From Ophiocordyceps camponoti-saundersi (nom. inval.) (Eukaryota; Ascomycota; Sordariomycetes; Hypocreales; Ophiocordycipitaceae), in contig PDHQ01000320.1 in assembly GCA_003339415.1 (NCBI GenBank), forward strand, positions 1 to 36,770: a stretch of 36,770 nucleotides of DNA, written 5' to 3'. This document shows, in pieces, positions 8,931 through 21,239 of the stretch (positions within the stretch are counted from its first letter, which is position 1; each line of letters begins with the position of its first letter). The position numbers and the translations under genes are program-made. Below the pieces are notes generated by a model that ran no database searches, was not told where the DNA came from, and worked only from the letters and a program-made list of their open reading frames with translations.

Positions 8931-11634
8931 ATTATTTTTTTTAAAAGTAAAAGGAAAAACTAAAAATAACCTTATTTATATATAATAAAGATCTTAGTTA
9001 TATTATAAATAAGGTAATTTAAAATATTACGGAAGAATATTTTTAGTTAATCTATATTTACTAAGTATAAAAGAAATAAGGTTTAAGTAAGTAAGATATA
9101 GAATATAATCTTACTTACTAAGGTTATAACTTAAATAAAGCTAAGGGAGATAATAGTTTAACTTTTACCGAATTTAATAAATACTTAGCTAGCGGTAAAC
9201 TTATTAAGGGATAGTAAGGGTATAAGAAGCTATAATACTTCGAACTAAGATTAACCTAATATCGATATAAATATTATACTAGTATCGATTAGAATACCTT
9301 AGAATATTATCTAAGAATAGCGGTTTATTAAGGTAAAATAAATAGCGGGAGCTATAATAAGTGCGGGCTTATAGGGGTTATCTCCTATTAGGAAGTATAT
9401 ATATATTAACTAATATAATATTTTAGCTACTTAAGGTAATATTAATAATAAGTTTTCCGTTAATTTTATAATTTAAAGTATATAAAATACTTAAGTTAAT
9501 TATATAAACGATAAAATATAATATAAAATTTTAGTAAGTTTATAAGATAAGAGTATTTATCTATTATCGCTATCCTTCTCTAATATTTTTTTTATCTTTT
9601 CGAAGTTTACGAGATAAGCGTTAAAGTTAACCTTTATATTAGTAAAAATATAATAAGCTAGAAATAAATATCTAAATATTTTACGTTCTTTTTCTATATA
9701 TTTAGAGGATTAGTATTTAATTTTACTATAAACGAAGTACTTACGGTTTTATAAGGTATTAGCCCTTAGGTTATAAGTAAAGTTATTTTCGCTATTATTA
9801 TAATATCGGTTTAAGAGCTAGTTAAAAGTTTTCTAATATCGGCAATTAAGGTAGAAAATATTAGGGCTTAAAGTATTAGGAGGAGTTAGTAATAGGTAAG
9901 AGCTTTAAATATACTACGAGCTATTAGATTAATAAGTTAGGGCTATTTTTAGAGAGGAACGGAGGTTAGATATAAGCATCTCCGTATTTTTCGTAAGTTT
10001 AAAAAGTATAAATTCTAATTTAGGGACGCCTTAGTAAGCGTTAATAAGGGTTATCTATAAAAGGGCGTTACTAATATAATCGGAACTAAGAGCACGTTAA
10101 TAAAGATTTAATTTATTAAAGAGTTTTTATAGGACTTCGTATAGTTTACTTTTAAGATACGAAGTTTAAATTATCTAAAAAGTAATAGATATCTAATCCG
10201 TATAATAATAAGAGTAGTTAATATCTATATTAAAATATTTTTATATTTAAAAATATATATTACGGAAGGTAAAAGATTAGTTAATATAATTAAGATAATA
10301 TTATTTTACTTAGCTTAAAAGAATACGTAGAAAAATTATATAAAAATAAAATAAGTAAATCTTTAATATAAAGTAAGTATTTATAAAAATATAAACCTTA
10401 TTATCTAAAAGGTTATAAAGTTCGCTTAAGTATATAATATTCTTATCTTAAACTTTAGTAAATTAAGTAATTATTTCTAAATTAATATATATATTAGGAA
10501 ATTTAATTAGGGGTAATATAAAGAAAGTAAAAGCGTTTAGTATAAATTTATCTTAAAATTAAGGTATTTTCGATAAAAGTCCTCGTTAATATTAATAAAG
10601 TTCTATATTAGTATCTAAATAAGGATTTTAGCTATTAATATTAAGTTTAGCTATACTTACTAATAGTTTTTTAATAAGTATATCTAATAGGGATTATATT
10701 TTTTAAGCGGTAGCTTAAGGGTTTTAGAATTAGTATATTATTAGTTATTAGGTAAGTTAAACTAGTAAATTTTAAGATAATATATTTAGTTATAATACCT
10801 AAGGGTTAGGGATAATTTAAATTTAGATATTTTTAGCGTTTAAGCTAAGCCCTAATTAGGGTGCTATTTACTATTATAAGGTAAGTATAGTAATAGTTTA
10901 GGTTTCTATCTTAGTTTTTAGTATTAATCTAATAAGGATTATAAGTCTTAGTTTAAAAAAGGTTTTACTATATACTTAAGCTAGCTATATAAGAGGTTCG
11001 TTTATATTTAAAAGTTTTTTAAGTTCTTTCGGGGCAGGTTCCTTAGATTTGCCGATATAAATTCCTTATTTTATATAAAAGCTTCGGGTAAAGTCTCTTA
11101 TAAATACTTATCCTATTTCCTATATCTTCGTTTTTTAGCTATTAAAATATCGTTAGAAAAGGTTAAATAAAGCGAGATTAGAAAGTTACTTATTACTTTT
11201 AATAAATAAGATAAATCTCGCTATTACTAGTTTAATTATCTCTATATTCTCGTAATCTCCTAGTATATTATTATTTTAGCGATTTAAGTTAAACTAATTT
11301 TAATATCGTTTCGGGATTTTAATATATTTAAATATTTCCTAAGTTAGCTAATTATAATATTTAAAGAGTTTTATTCTATCTTTAGGAGGGGTGCTTATAG
11401 TTATAAGTAAGTTTTCGAACTAGCTTTAGATAAATATTATAAAGTATTCGGTATCGTAAAGTATTCGGGTTAGCTTCTTTAAGAGTTCTAAAAGAGGTCC
11501 TATATAGCTTTTTATTAACTCTTTAATCGATTACGGCTTACCTCTATATAGTTACTTTCGTAAGAGTTTACTATTAGAGTTAATTATTCTATCCTTACTA
11601 ATCTATAGTTAATTAAATTTTAACTACTAATTAG
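8930..11634 (-). pseudogene. Copia-2 gag and protease region
   Basis: On the minus strand this runs from just after the 5' LTR to the integrase. The part from about 10590 to 8930 aligns with the Copia-1 remnant at 11994-13621. An example is a shared block reading like Asn-Phe-Asn-Ala-Tyr followed by a Lys/Glu/Asp-rich helix, at about 9540-9620 here and 12904-12980 there. In restored reading the segment gives Lys/Glu/Leu-rich stretches fitting a gag protein. Protease and zinc-knuckle residues could not be identified securely, because His and Cys codons are mutated. Confidence 0.6.
11621..11632 (-). other. Probable primer-binding region of Copia-2
   Basis: Two bases inside the 5' LTR end, the minus strand reads AATTAGTAGTTA. 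The E1 equivalent is AATTAGTAATAA. If TG to TA changes are undone, both begin TTGGTA. Confidence 0.45.
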
Positions 11635-11993
11635 TATTAGTTAGCCTTTATAATATATATATAGGAGTTAATAGCGATTACTAGTATTAAAAGTATAATT
11701 CTTCTAGTTTATAATATTTATCTATATTTTCTCTAAAATAAAGGGAATTCTACGTTTACTTATATATAAAATATCCTTACGTATACTTTTTTCTTTTATA
11801 CTTAATATTAAATCGAGTATAATTTAATCTTTTCCCGAAACTAATCCGATATCGACTAGGAGTTTATTAAAGCTCTTATCTAAAATACTATAATAAAAAT
11901 ATAATCGAAACTTACCTTACTTCTTATTACCTAAGTCCCTCTAATATGTCCTACGTAATGTACCCCTTTTTCCCCTTATCCTAAATATATATA
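11635..11993 (-). repeat. Copia-2 5' LTR (about 359 bp)
   Basis: The reverse complement aligns with 34020-34395 of Copia-1. Shared landmarks are a TATATATA start, an AAAAAGGGG block and a GTTTCGGGAAAAGATTA block, followed by an A/G-rich stretch and the end CTAACTAATA. It keeps several TG dinucleotides (11947, 11959) that the other copy has lost. The 17 bp length difference shows some indels. Confidence 0.82.
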
Positions 11994-13621
11994 AATCTTA
12001 TTTTATACCTATGTAGATTTTAATTATTCTTATATAAGTCTAACACTAATATTTAATATTATTATATTTACTACCCTTCTCCTAATAGAATTTCTTAATA
12101 TATATATTAGTGCGGATATTATTACGAAGTTTATAAAGGTTTAAGATAAGAATATCTTATATATAAAAAAGCTATATAACCCCCTAAATAATAAGATTTA
12201 TATTTTAATAAATATTTATTATATTTTAAAGATTTATCTATTATATTTCTATATAATCTTTTTATATATTTTTTTAAGTTAAGCTTAATATTATTATTTA
12301 GATTTTATTAACTAATTTTTAATTTTCTATAATATATACTTTTAAATAGAAGAATACTTTAATATAGATATTAATTACTTTTATTATTATATAAATTAGA
12401 TAACTATTATATACCTATTTATATATATTTTATTCCTTAATAGTAAGCTTTATAAAATCTTATAAAAGCTATTTAATAAATTAAACTTTTATTAATATAC
12501 TCTTAGATTAAATTATATTAGTAATACTTTATTATAAATATTTTTTATTAATATATATAAAAGCGTCCCTAAACTTAAATTTACCCTTTTTTAACTTACT
12601 AAAAATATTAAATCTTTTATATCTAACCTTTATTTATCTTTTAAAACGGTATTTACTTATTAGTTTAGCGCCTTATAATATATTTAATAACTTACCTAAG
12701 CTTAACCTTTACCTATAGTAATCTAACCTAATATTAAGGTAATATCCGTGGAAATCTTACTTATACTCTTATATTAAATACCTCTTAAAATTATAAGTGC
12801 TTCGTTTATAGAAAAATAAGATATTAGTTATCTAAATATACTAAAAAAGAATAATAATCTATTTAATATTTATTCCTCGCTTATTATAAATTTATAAGTA
12901 ATAATGTTAACTTTAACGCTTATGTTACTAATTTCGAAAGATTAGAAAAGGTACTAGAGGATAATAATAATAATAATAATAGCTAAATAATTCTAAATTT
13001 AAAATTATTTAAAATACTATATTACGCGTTTATATTTATATAGTTAATACAAATTATAGATATATTATAAATTATAAAAGTTAATAAGATATTTTTTATA
13101 TCCCCTTATACCGCTAAAATATTTTACTAATTAGTATATTTTTATTTTCTAATTAGAGATAATCTTTATAAGCTAGCACCTTTTACCGCGCTTATAACTT
13201 AGTTTATATTAATAAACTAATATTTATAAATAACCTTTTAAAGAATCTTAATTAATACCGGTATAATATTAATATCGATATTAAGCTAATCTTAGTTTAA
13301 AGCTTTATAAGCTTTAATTTTATTATTTTCTTTTAATAACTTAACTATTAATTAAGTTAACGTTAAATTCGGAGAAAGATAAACTATCTTTTCTATTAGC
13401 TTTATAATAATTAAAACCTGAGTTAGAAAGATTACTTTTTATATCCTCTTTATATAGATATTATTCCTTCTTTACCTTATAAATATAAACTAACTTAGTA
13501 TTTTCTTTTATAATACTTTAAATTACCTTATATATAGAATAACTAAAGTCCCTATTATATATAAATAAAGCTATCTTTAGTTTTTCCTTTTCTTATCTAA
13601 AGAGGCTATATTATACTTTAC
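11994..13621 (+). pseudogene. Copia-1 gag/protease remnant
   Basis: Aligns with the reverse complement of about 10590-8930 of Copia-2 over its whole length. It keeps a few CA and TG sites that Copia-2 has lost (for example ATG-containing stretches at 12904 and 12923). It contains a short in-frame AAT repeat at 12961-12980. TAA/TAG interruptions are frequent. The left edge is the presumed Copia-2 insertion point and the right edge the gypsy TSD. Confidence 0.65.
13618..13621. other. Target site duplication TTAC, left of gypsy element
   Basis: TTAC precedes the 5' LTR and recurs at 31190-31193 after the 3' LTR. Copia-2 has the uninterrupted site TTTTACTAAG. A 5 bp duplication would need a T/A mismatch that RIP cannot make, so 4 bp is preferred. 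Confidence 0.8.
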
Positions 13622-13817
13622 TATTAGATAGGTATTAGAGGACAAAGCATTAGAGGACAAGGGATTAAAGGAAAAAGGGGAGGACTTAGAGGAATTATTA
13701 TTATTATTAGACTTACTATTAGACTAATAAAAAGGGATCACGACCACTACTACCCTAACGTATAATATTATATAATCTAATCTAATCTTATAATTTAAAA
13801 CTAATCGAGGGATTTTA
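13622..13817 (+). repeat. Gypsy 5' LTR (196 bp)
   Basis: Begins TATTAGATAGGTATTAGAGG (original TG presumably TA now), contains GGGATCACGACCACTACTACC and ends GAGGGATTTTA. It is the same length as 30994-31189, with nearly all differences transitions. It keeps clustered CA sites (GGACAAAGCATTAGAGGACAA) that are TA in the partner, so it is less RIP-mutated than its surroundings. Confidence 0.88.
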
Positions 13818-14400
13818 TAATAATAAGACTAAAATATAGCGCGTTATTATACGAGCTATAAAATTAATATAACGGTATCGTCTAGTAATAATAGCTAAGT
13901 ATTTAAGGATTTCTATAAATTACTAAATTAGGAAGCGAAGCGAGTTCTAATTAGGTTAAGTAGGAGCTACCTAAAGTAAGTCTAGCTATAGCTACTTATT
14001 ATTACTAGAAAAGCGGCCTTATAGTAAGTAAGGTAGGAAGGACTATATAAGCGAGAATAAGGGGGAAAGAGGATAAGAGAATATAAGAAAACCCCGTAAA
14101 TACGGATAGTCTTCCCTTTTTTTTTTCTTTCTTTATTATCGCTAAAGGTAATTAAGATAAGAAGAATATCGGGATAAGTAAGTAAAAAGGATTAGGGGCG
14201 TATAATCTTCCTAGATAGATTAACGCTAGAAGTCTTTTAATTCGAAGAAATAAATATACTTAATAAAAGAAGACTCGGTTCTACTAAACGTTTAGTAGTT
14301 ATAAGTATTATAAGTAAAGGTAAGTTATTAAAGTATACCTAAGGAGTGCTATAAGGTAAAAGATTAGAAAATAATATTAGATATAGATATAAGTTTATTA
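13818..14400 (+). other. Gypsy 5' leader
   Basis: Non-coding stretch between the LTR and the gag-like region. It is A/G-rich in places (14040-14100, GGGGGAAAGAGGATAAG) and has a T-rich run at 14115-14135. No clear tRNA primer-binding site was seen directly after the LTR. Nothing else was recognised. Confidence 0.45.
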
Positions 14401-16430
14401 TAAAGTTTACTTAGTTTATTAAAAAGTTTACTATATCGTTTATTTTATCCCCTTCCCTTAGCGGATTAGATTAGTCTAATAATTATATATCTTATACCGA
14501 TATAAGGGAGTATTACTAAACCTAAGTATAGGCGTTACGTTATAATAGCGTTAACTTTATTATTAGGGCTTAAGCTATTTACTAAATACCTAAAAGATAT
14601 TTTAGCTAAAAGGTACCTCGATTAGTATAATATTAATATAGTACTATTAGGTATCTAAGGAAAAATATATAATATTATCGTTAGGGAGATCTTCTTTTCG
14701 GGTCTTTATAGTAAGGCTACTAATTAGTATAATAAGTTAGATAACGAAAATCGCACTTAATCTAAGTTAGTAACTCTATTTATAAATAAGTTTAAGGAGG
14801 TAAACTTAATTATAGAGAATACCCTTATTATAGAGGCGTATAAGTTCGGTTATAAGAAAGGAGAATCGCTAGCTAATTATATAAAATAAGCGGAGGCTTT
14901 TTATACCTAAGTAAAATCGGAAACTTAATAAATTCTACTTACTAACTTTTTAAATCGGATAACTAAAAACGCCGAGAAAAATAAATAATATAAGTAGGCT
15001 ATTATTAAGCGCTTTTACGTTAATAGTAAGTAAAAATCGTTAATAGCGATAGTAAGCCTAATATAGTTTAATATTTAACTTACTATATATAATTTACGCG
15101 ATATAATATCTAAAAAGATTAAGAGAGATACTAACAAAGTGCTAGCTATAAAGATAGATCCGTAAAGAGTAATAGCTAAGTAGTAAGAGATAATAACTAA
15201 GATAGCTAAATTAATAAAATAATCTAATATTATAATAGTAAGTAAATTAAGTAAATACTTATAGAACTTAGGAGGCTATCTTACTAGCGGATATTTAAGT
15301 ATATAAAATATACTTAGATAAATTAATACTTAAGTATAAAATTAAGAATATCTATTATAGAATTCTTCGAATATATTATAATAGTAACCCTAAGCTCCTA
15401 AACTATTAAGTATAGGACTTAGATACTAACCTCCTAACTCGAATCTATAATAATATTTTAAATATAGCGAATAGGGCTATATAAGCTATAATTATCTATT
15501 TATAGCTCTATTTAATAGAAAAGTATTTTAGTAGCGGAAAGCTTATTAGGAAACTTACGCGGAGGAGATAAAAGAATAAAGATACTAGTAACTATATTAA
15601 GGTACTAGCCCTAAACTATTAGTAAAGAATTTAATAGTTATTAGTTTAGATATAAGTATTCGACTACTAATAGGATATATAACTAAGATATTATTAATAT
15701 TACTTATAGTAAAAAGTTTAGATAAAAAAGTTTTAGATCTTACTATGCTCGATATTAATTTTATATAGGGATAAACTTATACCGCTTAAAAACTTAATAT
15801 TTAAACCTCTTATTAGAAAGAAAAAATAATACTAATTTTTTAACTTACGTAAGGCCGCGTAACTAAACTACGCCCTAAAGTAAAATTTAACTTAGATAAC
15901 TTAGATAAATTATAACGGGATAAATTAAAGTAGGAAATTCGTCGCCGATCGGTTATACTAAGCACGGAGCCTAATAATAACGCTAGGGAAGGCCCGGCTT
16001 TAAGAGATATACTAACTCTAACTATTCCTAAGCTTATCTTAAGACTAACTACTCGGTTATTACCCCTAGAAATAGAAGTTTAGACTTACCCTTAAGAGCC
16101 TAAGCTAGCTAAAAAATAATATAAGTTAGAGAAAATCTAAGCTATAAAAGAATATAATATTCCGCTATTTAAACTAGGAGATAAGTTAAAAAATACCTTA
16201 GTAATATTAAGTATCTTTTAATTATTTTAAATTATATTATCGATTTATATATAACTTAATAAACTAATATAATATCGGAAAAAGATTAAGTCGCTAAAAA
16301 GTAAAGAGGTTATTATAAATCTTATTTAACTATTCGAATTATAAGACTCGCTAGCGGATATTCTATCTTATAATACGCTTAATTAGGTAATTTAGAAAGA
16401 TATTATAGCGCTAGCTAAAACTATCCTATC
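14400..16430 (+). pseudogene. Gypsy gag-like region
   Basis: Long frames broken only by TAA/TAG precede the protease. A Gly-Gly-Tyr...Ser-Gly-Tyr string at about 15262-15300 would read Gly-Gly-His...Ser-Gly-Cys before RIP, which resembles the second half of a CCHC zinc knuckle. The first two cysteines are not convincing, so this is tentative. The position between leader and protease, and the Lys/Glu/Asn/Leu-rich composition, fit gag, but no capsid motif can be proved at this level of damage. Confidence 0.5.
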
Positions 16431-16750
16431 GATATTAAGATATATTAAAAGCTATATTAAAGGTTATCGGTATACTATTATTATATTAGATAGAGGCTTT
16501 ATAGTTAATTTAGTTAATAAGGCCTTTATAGCTAATAACGCCCTCCCCGTAATCTAGTTACCTTAACTAAATATAGTTAGAATAGCGAATAACGAACTTA
16601 CGATTATTAAGAAGGTTACTTACCTTCGGGTAATTATAGTAAAAATCTTAGCTAATATAAAAATATACGTGCTAGGAGATTACGATAATTAGGATATTTT
16701 ATTAGGCCGCGTATAGCTAAGATACGTTAAGGCCGTAAAATATTACGTAA
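16430..16750 (+). pseudogene. Gypsy aspartic protease
   Basis: At about 16483-16530 the frame reads Ile-Leu-Asp-Arg-Gly-Phe-Ile-Val-Asn-Leu-Val-Asn, where retroviral-type proteases have Leu-Asp-Ser/Thr-Gly-Ala. The Asp and Gly of the catalytic triad are kept. The Arg in place of Ser cannot come from one C-to-T change, so it may be a family variant or my frame choice. A second hydrophobic/Gly block (Leu-Gly-Asp-Tyr-Asp, about 16672-16690) matches the usual downstream Leu-Gly-x-Asp-Trp/Phe motif linking protease to RT, with Trp lost. Confidence 0.65.
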
Positions 16751-17850
16751 AGGAATAGCTAAAGATTACTAGCTTAAAAAGCACTATTTAGATTATTCCG
16801 ATTTTCCTAGCACCTAATTTATTTAAGCCGGATAAGAAAACGCTATAAGCCCCTAAATATCTAAAAGCGGTTACTAACGATAAAGATAAGATTATATTCG
16901 TCGAAGATAATAAGCTTATTTTAGAAAAGGTTAAGGATATTTTATCCGCTATTACTAAATAATTAGCCTTCTAAGTAAAGTAAAACTCTTTAAAAAACTA
17001 AGAGCTGCCTCCCGTAAGGGCTAGACGGCGGGGTAGCTAAAAATAATATAGAAAAAGATAGATAAAGTATTATAGCCTTAGATCTAGCGAAAATTAGTAA
17101 TATCTATTAGTAAGTAAGTAAAAGTAATATTACCCGAGTTTATATAGAAGAAAATATATAAGGTAGTAGGTCTTAAATAGATAGCGGAGAAACCGGAGTT
17201 AATAAATAAATAGTTACTTAAGTATTTAAAATAGCTTAGAGGAGTAGAAGAATTACTAGAAATAAAATTAGCTAACTTAAAAGAAAAGGAAATAGCTAGG
17301 AATAAGAGTAATATAGAAAAGGTAATCCGTAACTACGATAAGCTAGATATAATAAACCTTCTAAAATATCCCCGATATTAGATAGACTAGGAGAAAATAA
17401 GTAATAAGGATAATATTAACTATATATCGTATCTTAGATAGGTAAGTATTATAATAATAAGTACTTTAAGACCTATATCTTATAAAAGTATTACCCCGAA
17501 CTTAGTCGTTTATCCTTTATCGGATACCTTAATTAGGGAAATTAACGCGTAGTTTAAATAAAGCCTTATTATATTAGGAGATTACGTTAAGATAGAAAAA
17601 TAGAGAGAGAGGGTTATAAGATTATATTTTACTTATAAGGATTACTTTATTTCTACTCTTAAGGAGATTCGGCTTATATAACTAATTACCTATCGAATTA
17701 AATTAAAAGAGGGAGTAACGCTAGCCGTATTTAAATAAATAAGGTATAGTAGGCCTAAACGGATCTTTATAAGTAAGGTATTCCTAATAATAAAAGAAAT
17801 AAATATTATTTAACCTATCGGTAATAATACGGAATAGGTAGCTAGAACTC
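16750..17850 (+). pseudogene. Gypsy protease-RT connecting region
   Basis: An open frame with TAA/TAG breaks, Lys/Glu-rich (for example 17040-17340), links the protease to the RT fingers. It contains Pro-rich and charged stretches but no motif I can name. At 16985-17035 a patch of higher G/C keeps TGCC. It probably belongs to one gag-pol polyprotein. Confidence 0.45.
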
Positions 17851-18480
17851 TATTCGTTAAGAAGCACCTATTAAACCTAGCGGCCTAGAGAATAGTTTAT
17901 AATTACCGCGATATTAATAGGAATACGGTAAAACTAGGATATCCGTATTATAACTTAGAGGTCGATTTAAACTAAGTATATATTAAATAACTAATAGTTT
18001 TCTCTTAGCTAAATATATCTAATAAGTTCTAGTTAATCTTAATATAGCCGGAGAACGTATATAAGATAGGCTTTACCGCCCCTAACGGTATATAGGAATA
18101 TATTAATATACCGTAAGGACTAATAAGCGCCCCCTTTATATACGTAAGGTATAGGGATATCGCTTTTAGTAAATTAGTATTAGCGGATAAGGTTAAATAC
18201 TAAATATTATTAAGTTTTATTATAAAGTACTTAATATTAATATTCGTTTATATCGACGATTATAACCTTAATAGCGAAACTTTTAATAAATATTTTAATT
18301 TCCTTCGATATTAGTACTTCCCTAAAGTAATATAAGCGCTAATTAGTCTTACGGGTAAGAAGATAAAGCTATTTAATAGTATAGCTAAATTAGTTAAGTT
18401 CGAATTAGAAGTAGGGCGATTTTATCTAAGAACTAAGTATTAGTAGAGATTTATATAATTAGGAGACTATTTCTAATAAT
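17850..18480 (+). pseudogene. Gypsy reverse transcriptase
   Basis: RT motifs appear in order. Val-Lys-Lys-His comes at 17855-17866 and Tyr-Arg-Asp-Ile-Asn at 17901-17918 (the Tyr-Arg-x-Leu-Asn block before Lys-x-x-Tyr-Pro). Phe-Thr-Ala-Pro-Asn-Gly follows at 18072-18089, then Pro-stop-Gly-Leu-Ile-Ser-Ala-Pro (originally Pro-Gln-Gly-Leu) at 18110-18136. The catalytic Tyr-Ile-Asp-Asp is at 18249-18260. The catalytic box survives because it is coded GAC GAT, with no CA or TG to mutate. The thumb follows to about 18480. The strong match of five motifs in spacing and order makes the family certain despite many stops. Confidence 0.9.
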
Positions 18481-18679
18481 AACCCCCTTAATTTTAGGAA
18501 GAAGTTTAAACGGTATTATAGCTAACCCTATTCCTTCGTTATTTTATATTAAAAAGAGTAGATAAGGCTAAACTTATTAAGGAAGCGTTTTTTAAAAAGG
18601 TAAATAAGGTAACTTTATCGGGACGCTAATTTATATAACTAAAAGCACGATATTAGGATAAACCCGTTTAGACGCTAAA

Positions 18680-19150
18680 GGCGGTAAAAGCTTTATAATT
18701 CCTATACTAGGCTATTTAAAATAATATAATATTCGGAGTACGGACGAATATATAATTTTACCTAGTAATAGATATATCTAATATTAGGACCGGGGCTATT
18801 TTTTATTAACTCGATAACTATCCTAACGGAACGTTTATTAGAGATTCTAACTTCTAAAATATAAAAATTATTATATAGATATTATTTTAGCTAAGTAATT
18901 TAGAATAGCGATACTCTATACTTAAAAAAGAAATATTAGCTATTATTTACGCGATTAAGGAATATTAGTAAATAGTAAATATATCCCTATATCCCCTTAA
19001 GATTTATATAAATTATAAAAGTATTATTAACTTAATAACGAATATAGCGGAAATATATAGTAAAGTTACGAGGTAAATCGATATTCTTTAAGAATAAGAT
19101 ATTAAATATATTTACCGCCTAAATACGATAAAGATTATTAAAATCGTAAA
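18680..19150 (+). pseudogene. Gypsy RNase H
   Basis: At 18765-18800 the frame reads Val-Ile-Asp-Ile-Ser-Asn-Ile-Arg-Thr-Gly-Ala, the RNase H start (Thr-Asp-Ala-Ser in family members; Ala to Ile here). At about 18926-18962 comes Lys-Lys-Glu-Ile-Leu-Ala-Ile-Ile-Tyr-Ala-Ile-Lys, the second acidic block (Glu-Leu-Leu-Ala-Ile-Val). At about 19003-19025 Ile-Tyr-Ile-Asn-Tyr-Lys-Ser replaces the Thr-Asp-His-Lys-Ser block, with His to Tyr by CAT/CAC to TAT/TAC. Confidence 0.85.
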
Positions 19151-19449
19151 TAATATATCTAAGTTATATAATATTTTAAAAAGTAACGCTCTAAATATAA
19201 AAGGCTATATTATATTAGCGCTAGATACTATTAAGGCTACTTAACTCCTATTAGGTAAACTGCTAGTAGGTAGAGAGGTATCTTACCTCCGGGTAGCTAT
19301 ATCCCCTTAGCTAGGAAACCCGTAATATATAGAAATCGTGCTTTTTCTTATTAATAGAATATAAGCATTACTAAATAATAGATATCGCTATATCTAAAAG
19401 TTAGCTATTAGATATTAAGTTTAGAATAAGATTTTATACTATATCGAAT

Positions 19450-20790
19450 TAAATAAATAGTAGGCTAAGTATTATCTATAGTTAAATATCCGGTTAAAGT
19501 TATAGAATACTTATAATATATTAAGCTATTTCTCTAAGGAAAAGACTTTAGCGAATTTAAGAGGAATCTTATAATAGCTAACTTATTAATCGGATATTAC
19601 CTATTATTATATATCTTATATAATTTACTAATAAACCGCACTACGCTTACCTAAGTTAAAGTATAGATAGATTATAATATATAAGCTATAGGAAATAATA
19701 ATAATTAATTTCCTAAGACTTATTATACTTATTAATACTCGTAAATATTAATATATTCTAATAGCTATAAATTATATAACGCGTTTCCTATTAACTTAAG
19801 TATACGAAAATATAATTAGCCCGGAGGTAGTAGATATATAGTAATATTACTAAAATTTAGTATTTAGCTAGCTTAAAGCTATTTACTTAGATAATAGACG
19901 CTATTTTACTAATACTATTATAGAAGATATAGCTAAGCGATATAGGGTTAAATAGAAGTTTAGCCCGGTCTTATACTTTTAGAGTACTAAACTAGCGGAG
20001 AGGTATATTCGATTAGTAAAAGACTAACTGCGAAAATAGAGTCTTAAGCAGTCCGGTATCTCCTTAGAAGCGTAGAATAAAGCGTTACCTTAGATTACTA
20101 ATATGCTAAATTCTCGAAAAGTTAAGATTTTAGGGGTAACTTTAGTAAAAGCTATATTAAGATTTAACCCCGTAATTATATATTAAAATAAAAATATACC
20201 TAAAGTTAAATAATCTAATTTCGACTATTTTAACTAAGATAACTAAATAGTCCGTAATTTAGTATTAGCTATAATAGAAGAAAAAGATATAATTTAGGAT
20301 ATTTTAGCTAACTTTAATATAACTAAATATAATACTAAGCTACGATATACCCTACGAGTTAGTAACTTTATATAGGAAAGGTAGGATAAGGTAAATACGT
20401 TATATAGGAAGTTCGTAACTATATAAAATAACCTATCTATTATTATTAAGGTTATCTTATCTATTACGTATTTAATCTATAGCGTTATCGGACGCTAAGT
20501 TTTGCGAAAGCTTTATATAAACGATCTTAAACTATTTATACTATATAAGGCATATTTAATACCCCTACGGCGAGTAATATAAGATATAGCTACCCGATAA
20601 GGCTATAAGTTAAGCGAAGGAATAGATAAGCTTTAGGGTAAAAACCCTTACGCTTATAGGAACTCGCTATTATAAGAAGTTAGGGGGGGAAACGTAGGGT
20701 TAAGTAAGAAAACTAAAAATAAGAAGGATAACTTACTATAGTAGATATTAAGTTATTACGGTAAATATTAATAGTAATTAATAGTAATTA
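19450..20790 (+). pseudogene. Gypsy integrase
   Basis: The catalytic core is visible around 19887-19960, with Asp-Asn-Arg-Arg-Tyr-Phe-Thr-Asn corresponding to Asp-x-Gly-x-x-Phe in gypsy integrases. At 20131-20175 the frame reads Leu-Gly-Val-Thr...Ala-Ile-Leu-Arg-Phe-Asn-Pro, the conserved Thr-Pro-Ala-Glu-Ile-Leu-Phe-Gly-Phe-x-Pro block downstream of the DDE core. The N-terminal HHCC finger cannot be recognised, as expected when His and Cys codons become Tyr. A charged tail continues to about 20790. No chromodomain was recognised. Confidence 0.82.
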
Positions 20791-20799
20791 TTAATAGCT

Positions 20800-21235
20800 A
20801 TTAGCTAGCTAAAAAGTCGCTTACGGTCTATTTACTTATTCGCACGTTTACCTTACTTTATTTTCTATTCTCTCTATATCTATTCTCTCTAAGTATACCC
20901 CGTATATACCTTTACTACTATATATCTCGCGTCTTCGTATACTATACTATTACTATTTTCCTTTCCTTACTTATTAAATCTTTCTTAATTAGATTATCGT
21001 TAGGTATTATTATTATCTTCTTTCTTATATACCTTATATTTATCTCCTTCTTCCCTATATATAATTAACTATTATATATTATTATTATTAACGTACGGTT
21101 ATCTCCTTTTATACGTATTTTTATTTCGTATATTATTATCGTTTTTCGTTTAACTTACCTTCTATTATACCGTTTATCTCCTCTTACGTTTATCCTTACT
21201 TCGCGTAATATATTATTATCGTTTTCCTCTTATAT
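20800..21235 (+). promoter_or_regulatory. Pyrimidine-rich leader between pol and downstream ORF
   Basis: About 400 bp strongly biased to C and T on the plus strand (for example CTATTCTCTCTATATCTATT near 20870). An approximately 70 bp block ending in TATTATTATCGTTTT is imperfectly repeated (21110-21150 and 21180-21225). Long CT-rich stretches before the start are common in highly expressed filamentous-fungal genes, so this could be the promoter/leader of the ORF at 21240. This is inference from composition. Confidence 0.35.
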
Positions 21236-21239
21236 TACT

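Larger units (their letters stand above)
1698..11993 (-). mobile_element. Copia-2: Ty1/copia retrotransposon, minus strand, split by E1
   Basis: Read on the minus strand this gives: 5' LTR 11993-11635, gag/protease region 11634 to about 8930, integrase about 8930-7751, then (after removal of E1 at 3298-7745) reverse transcriptase 3292 to about 2580 and the C-terminal/RNase H part to 1698. Each segment aligns colinearly with Copia-1 on the plus strand (11994-13621 and 31190-34395). Without E1 it is about 5.8 kb, a usual copia size. Its 3' LTR is not in the window because E1' abuts it. Copia-2 begins exactly where the gag region of Copia-1 is cut (11994), so it appears to have inserted there. 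It is heavily RIP-mutated throughout. Confidence 0.85.
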
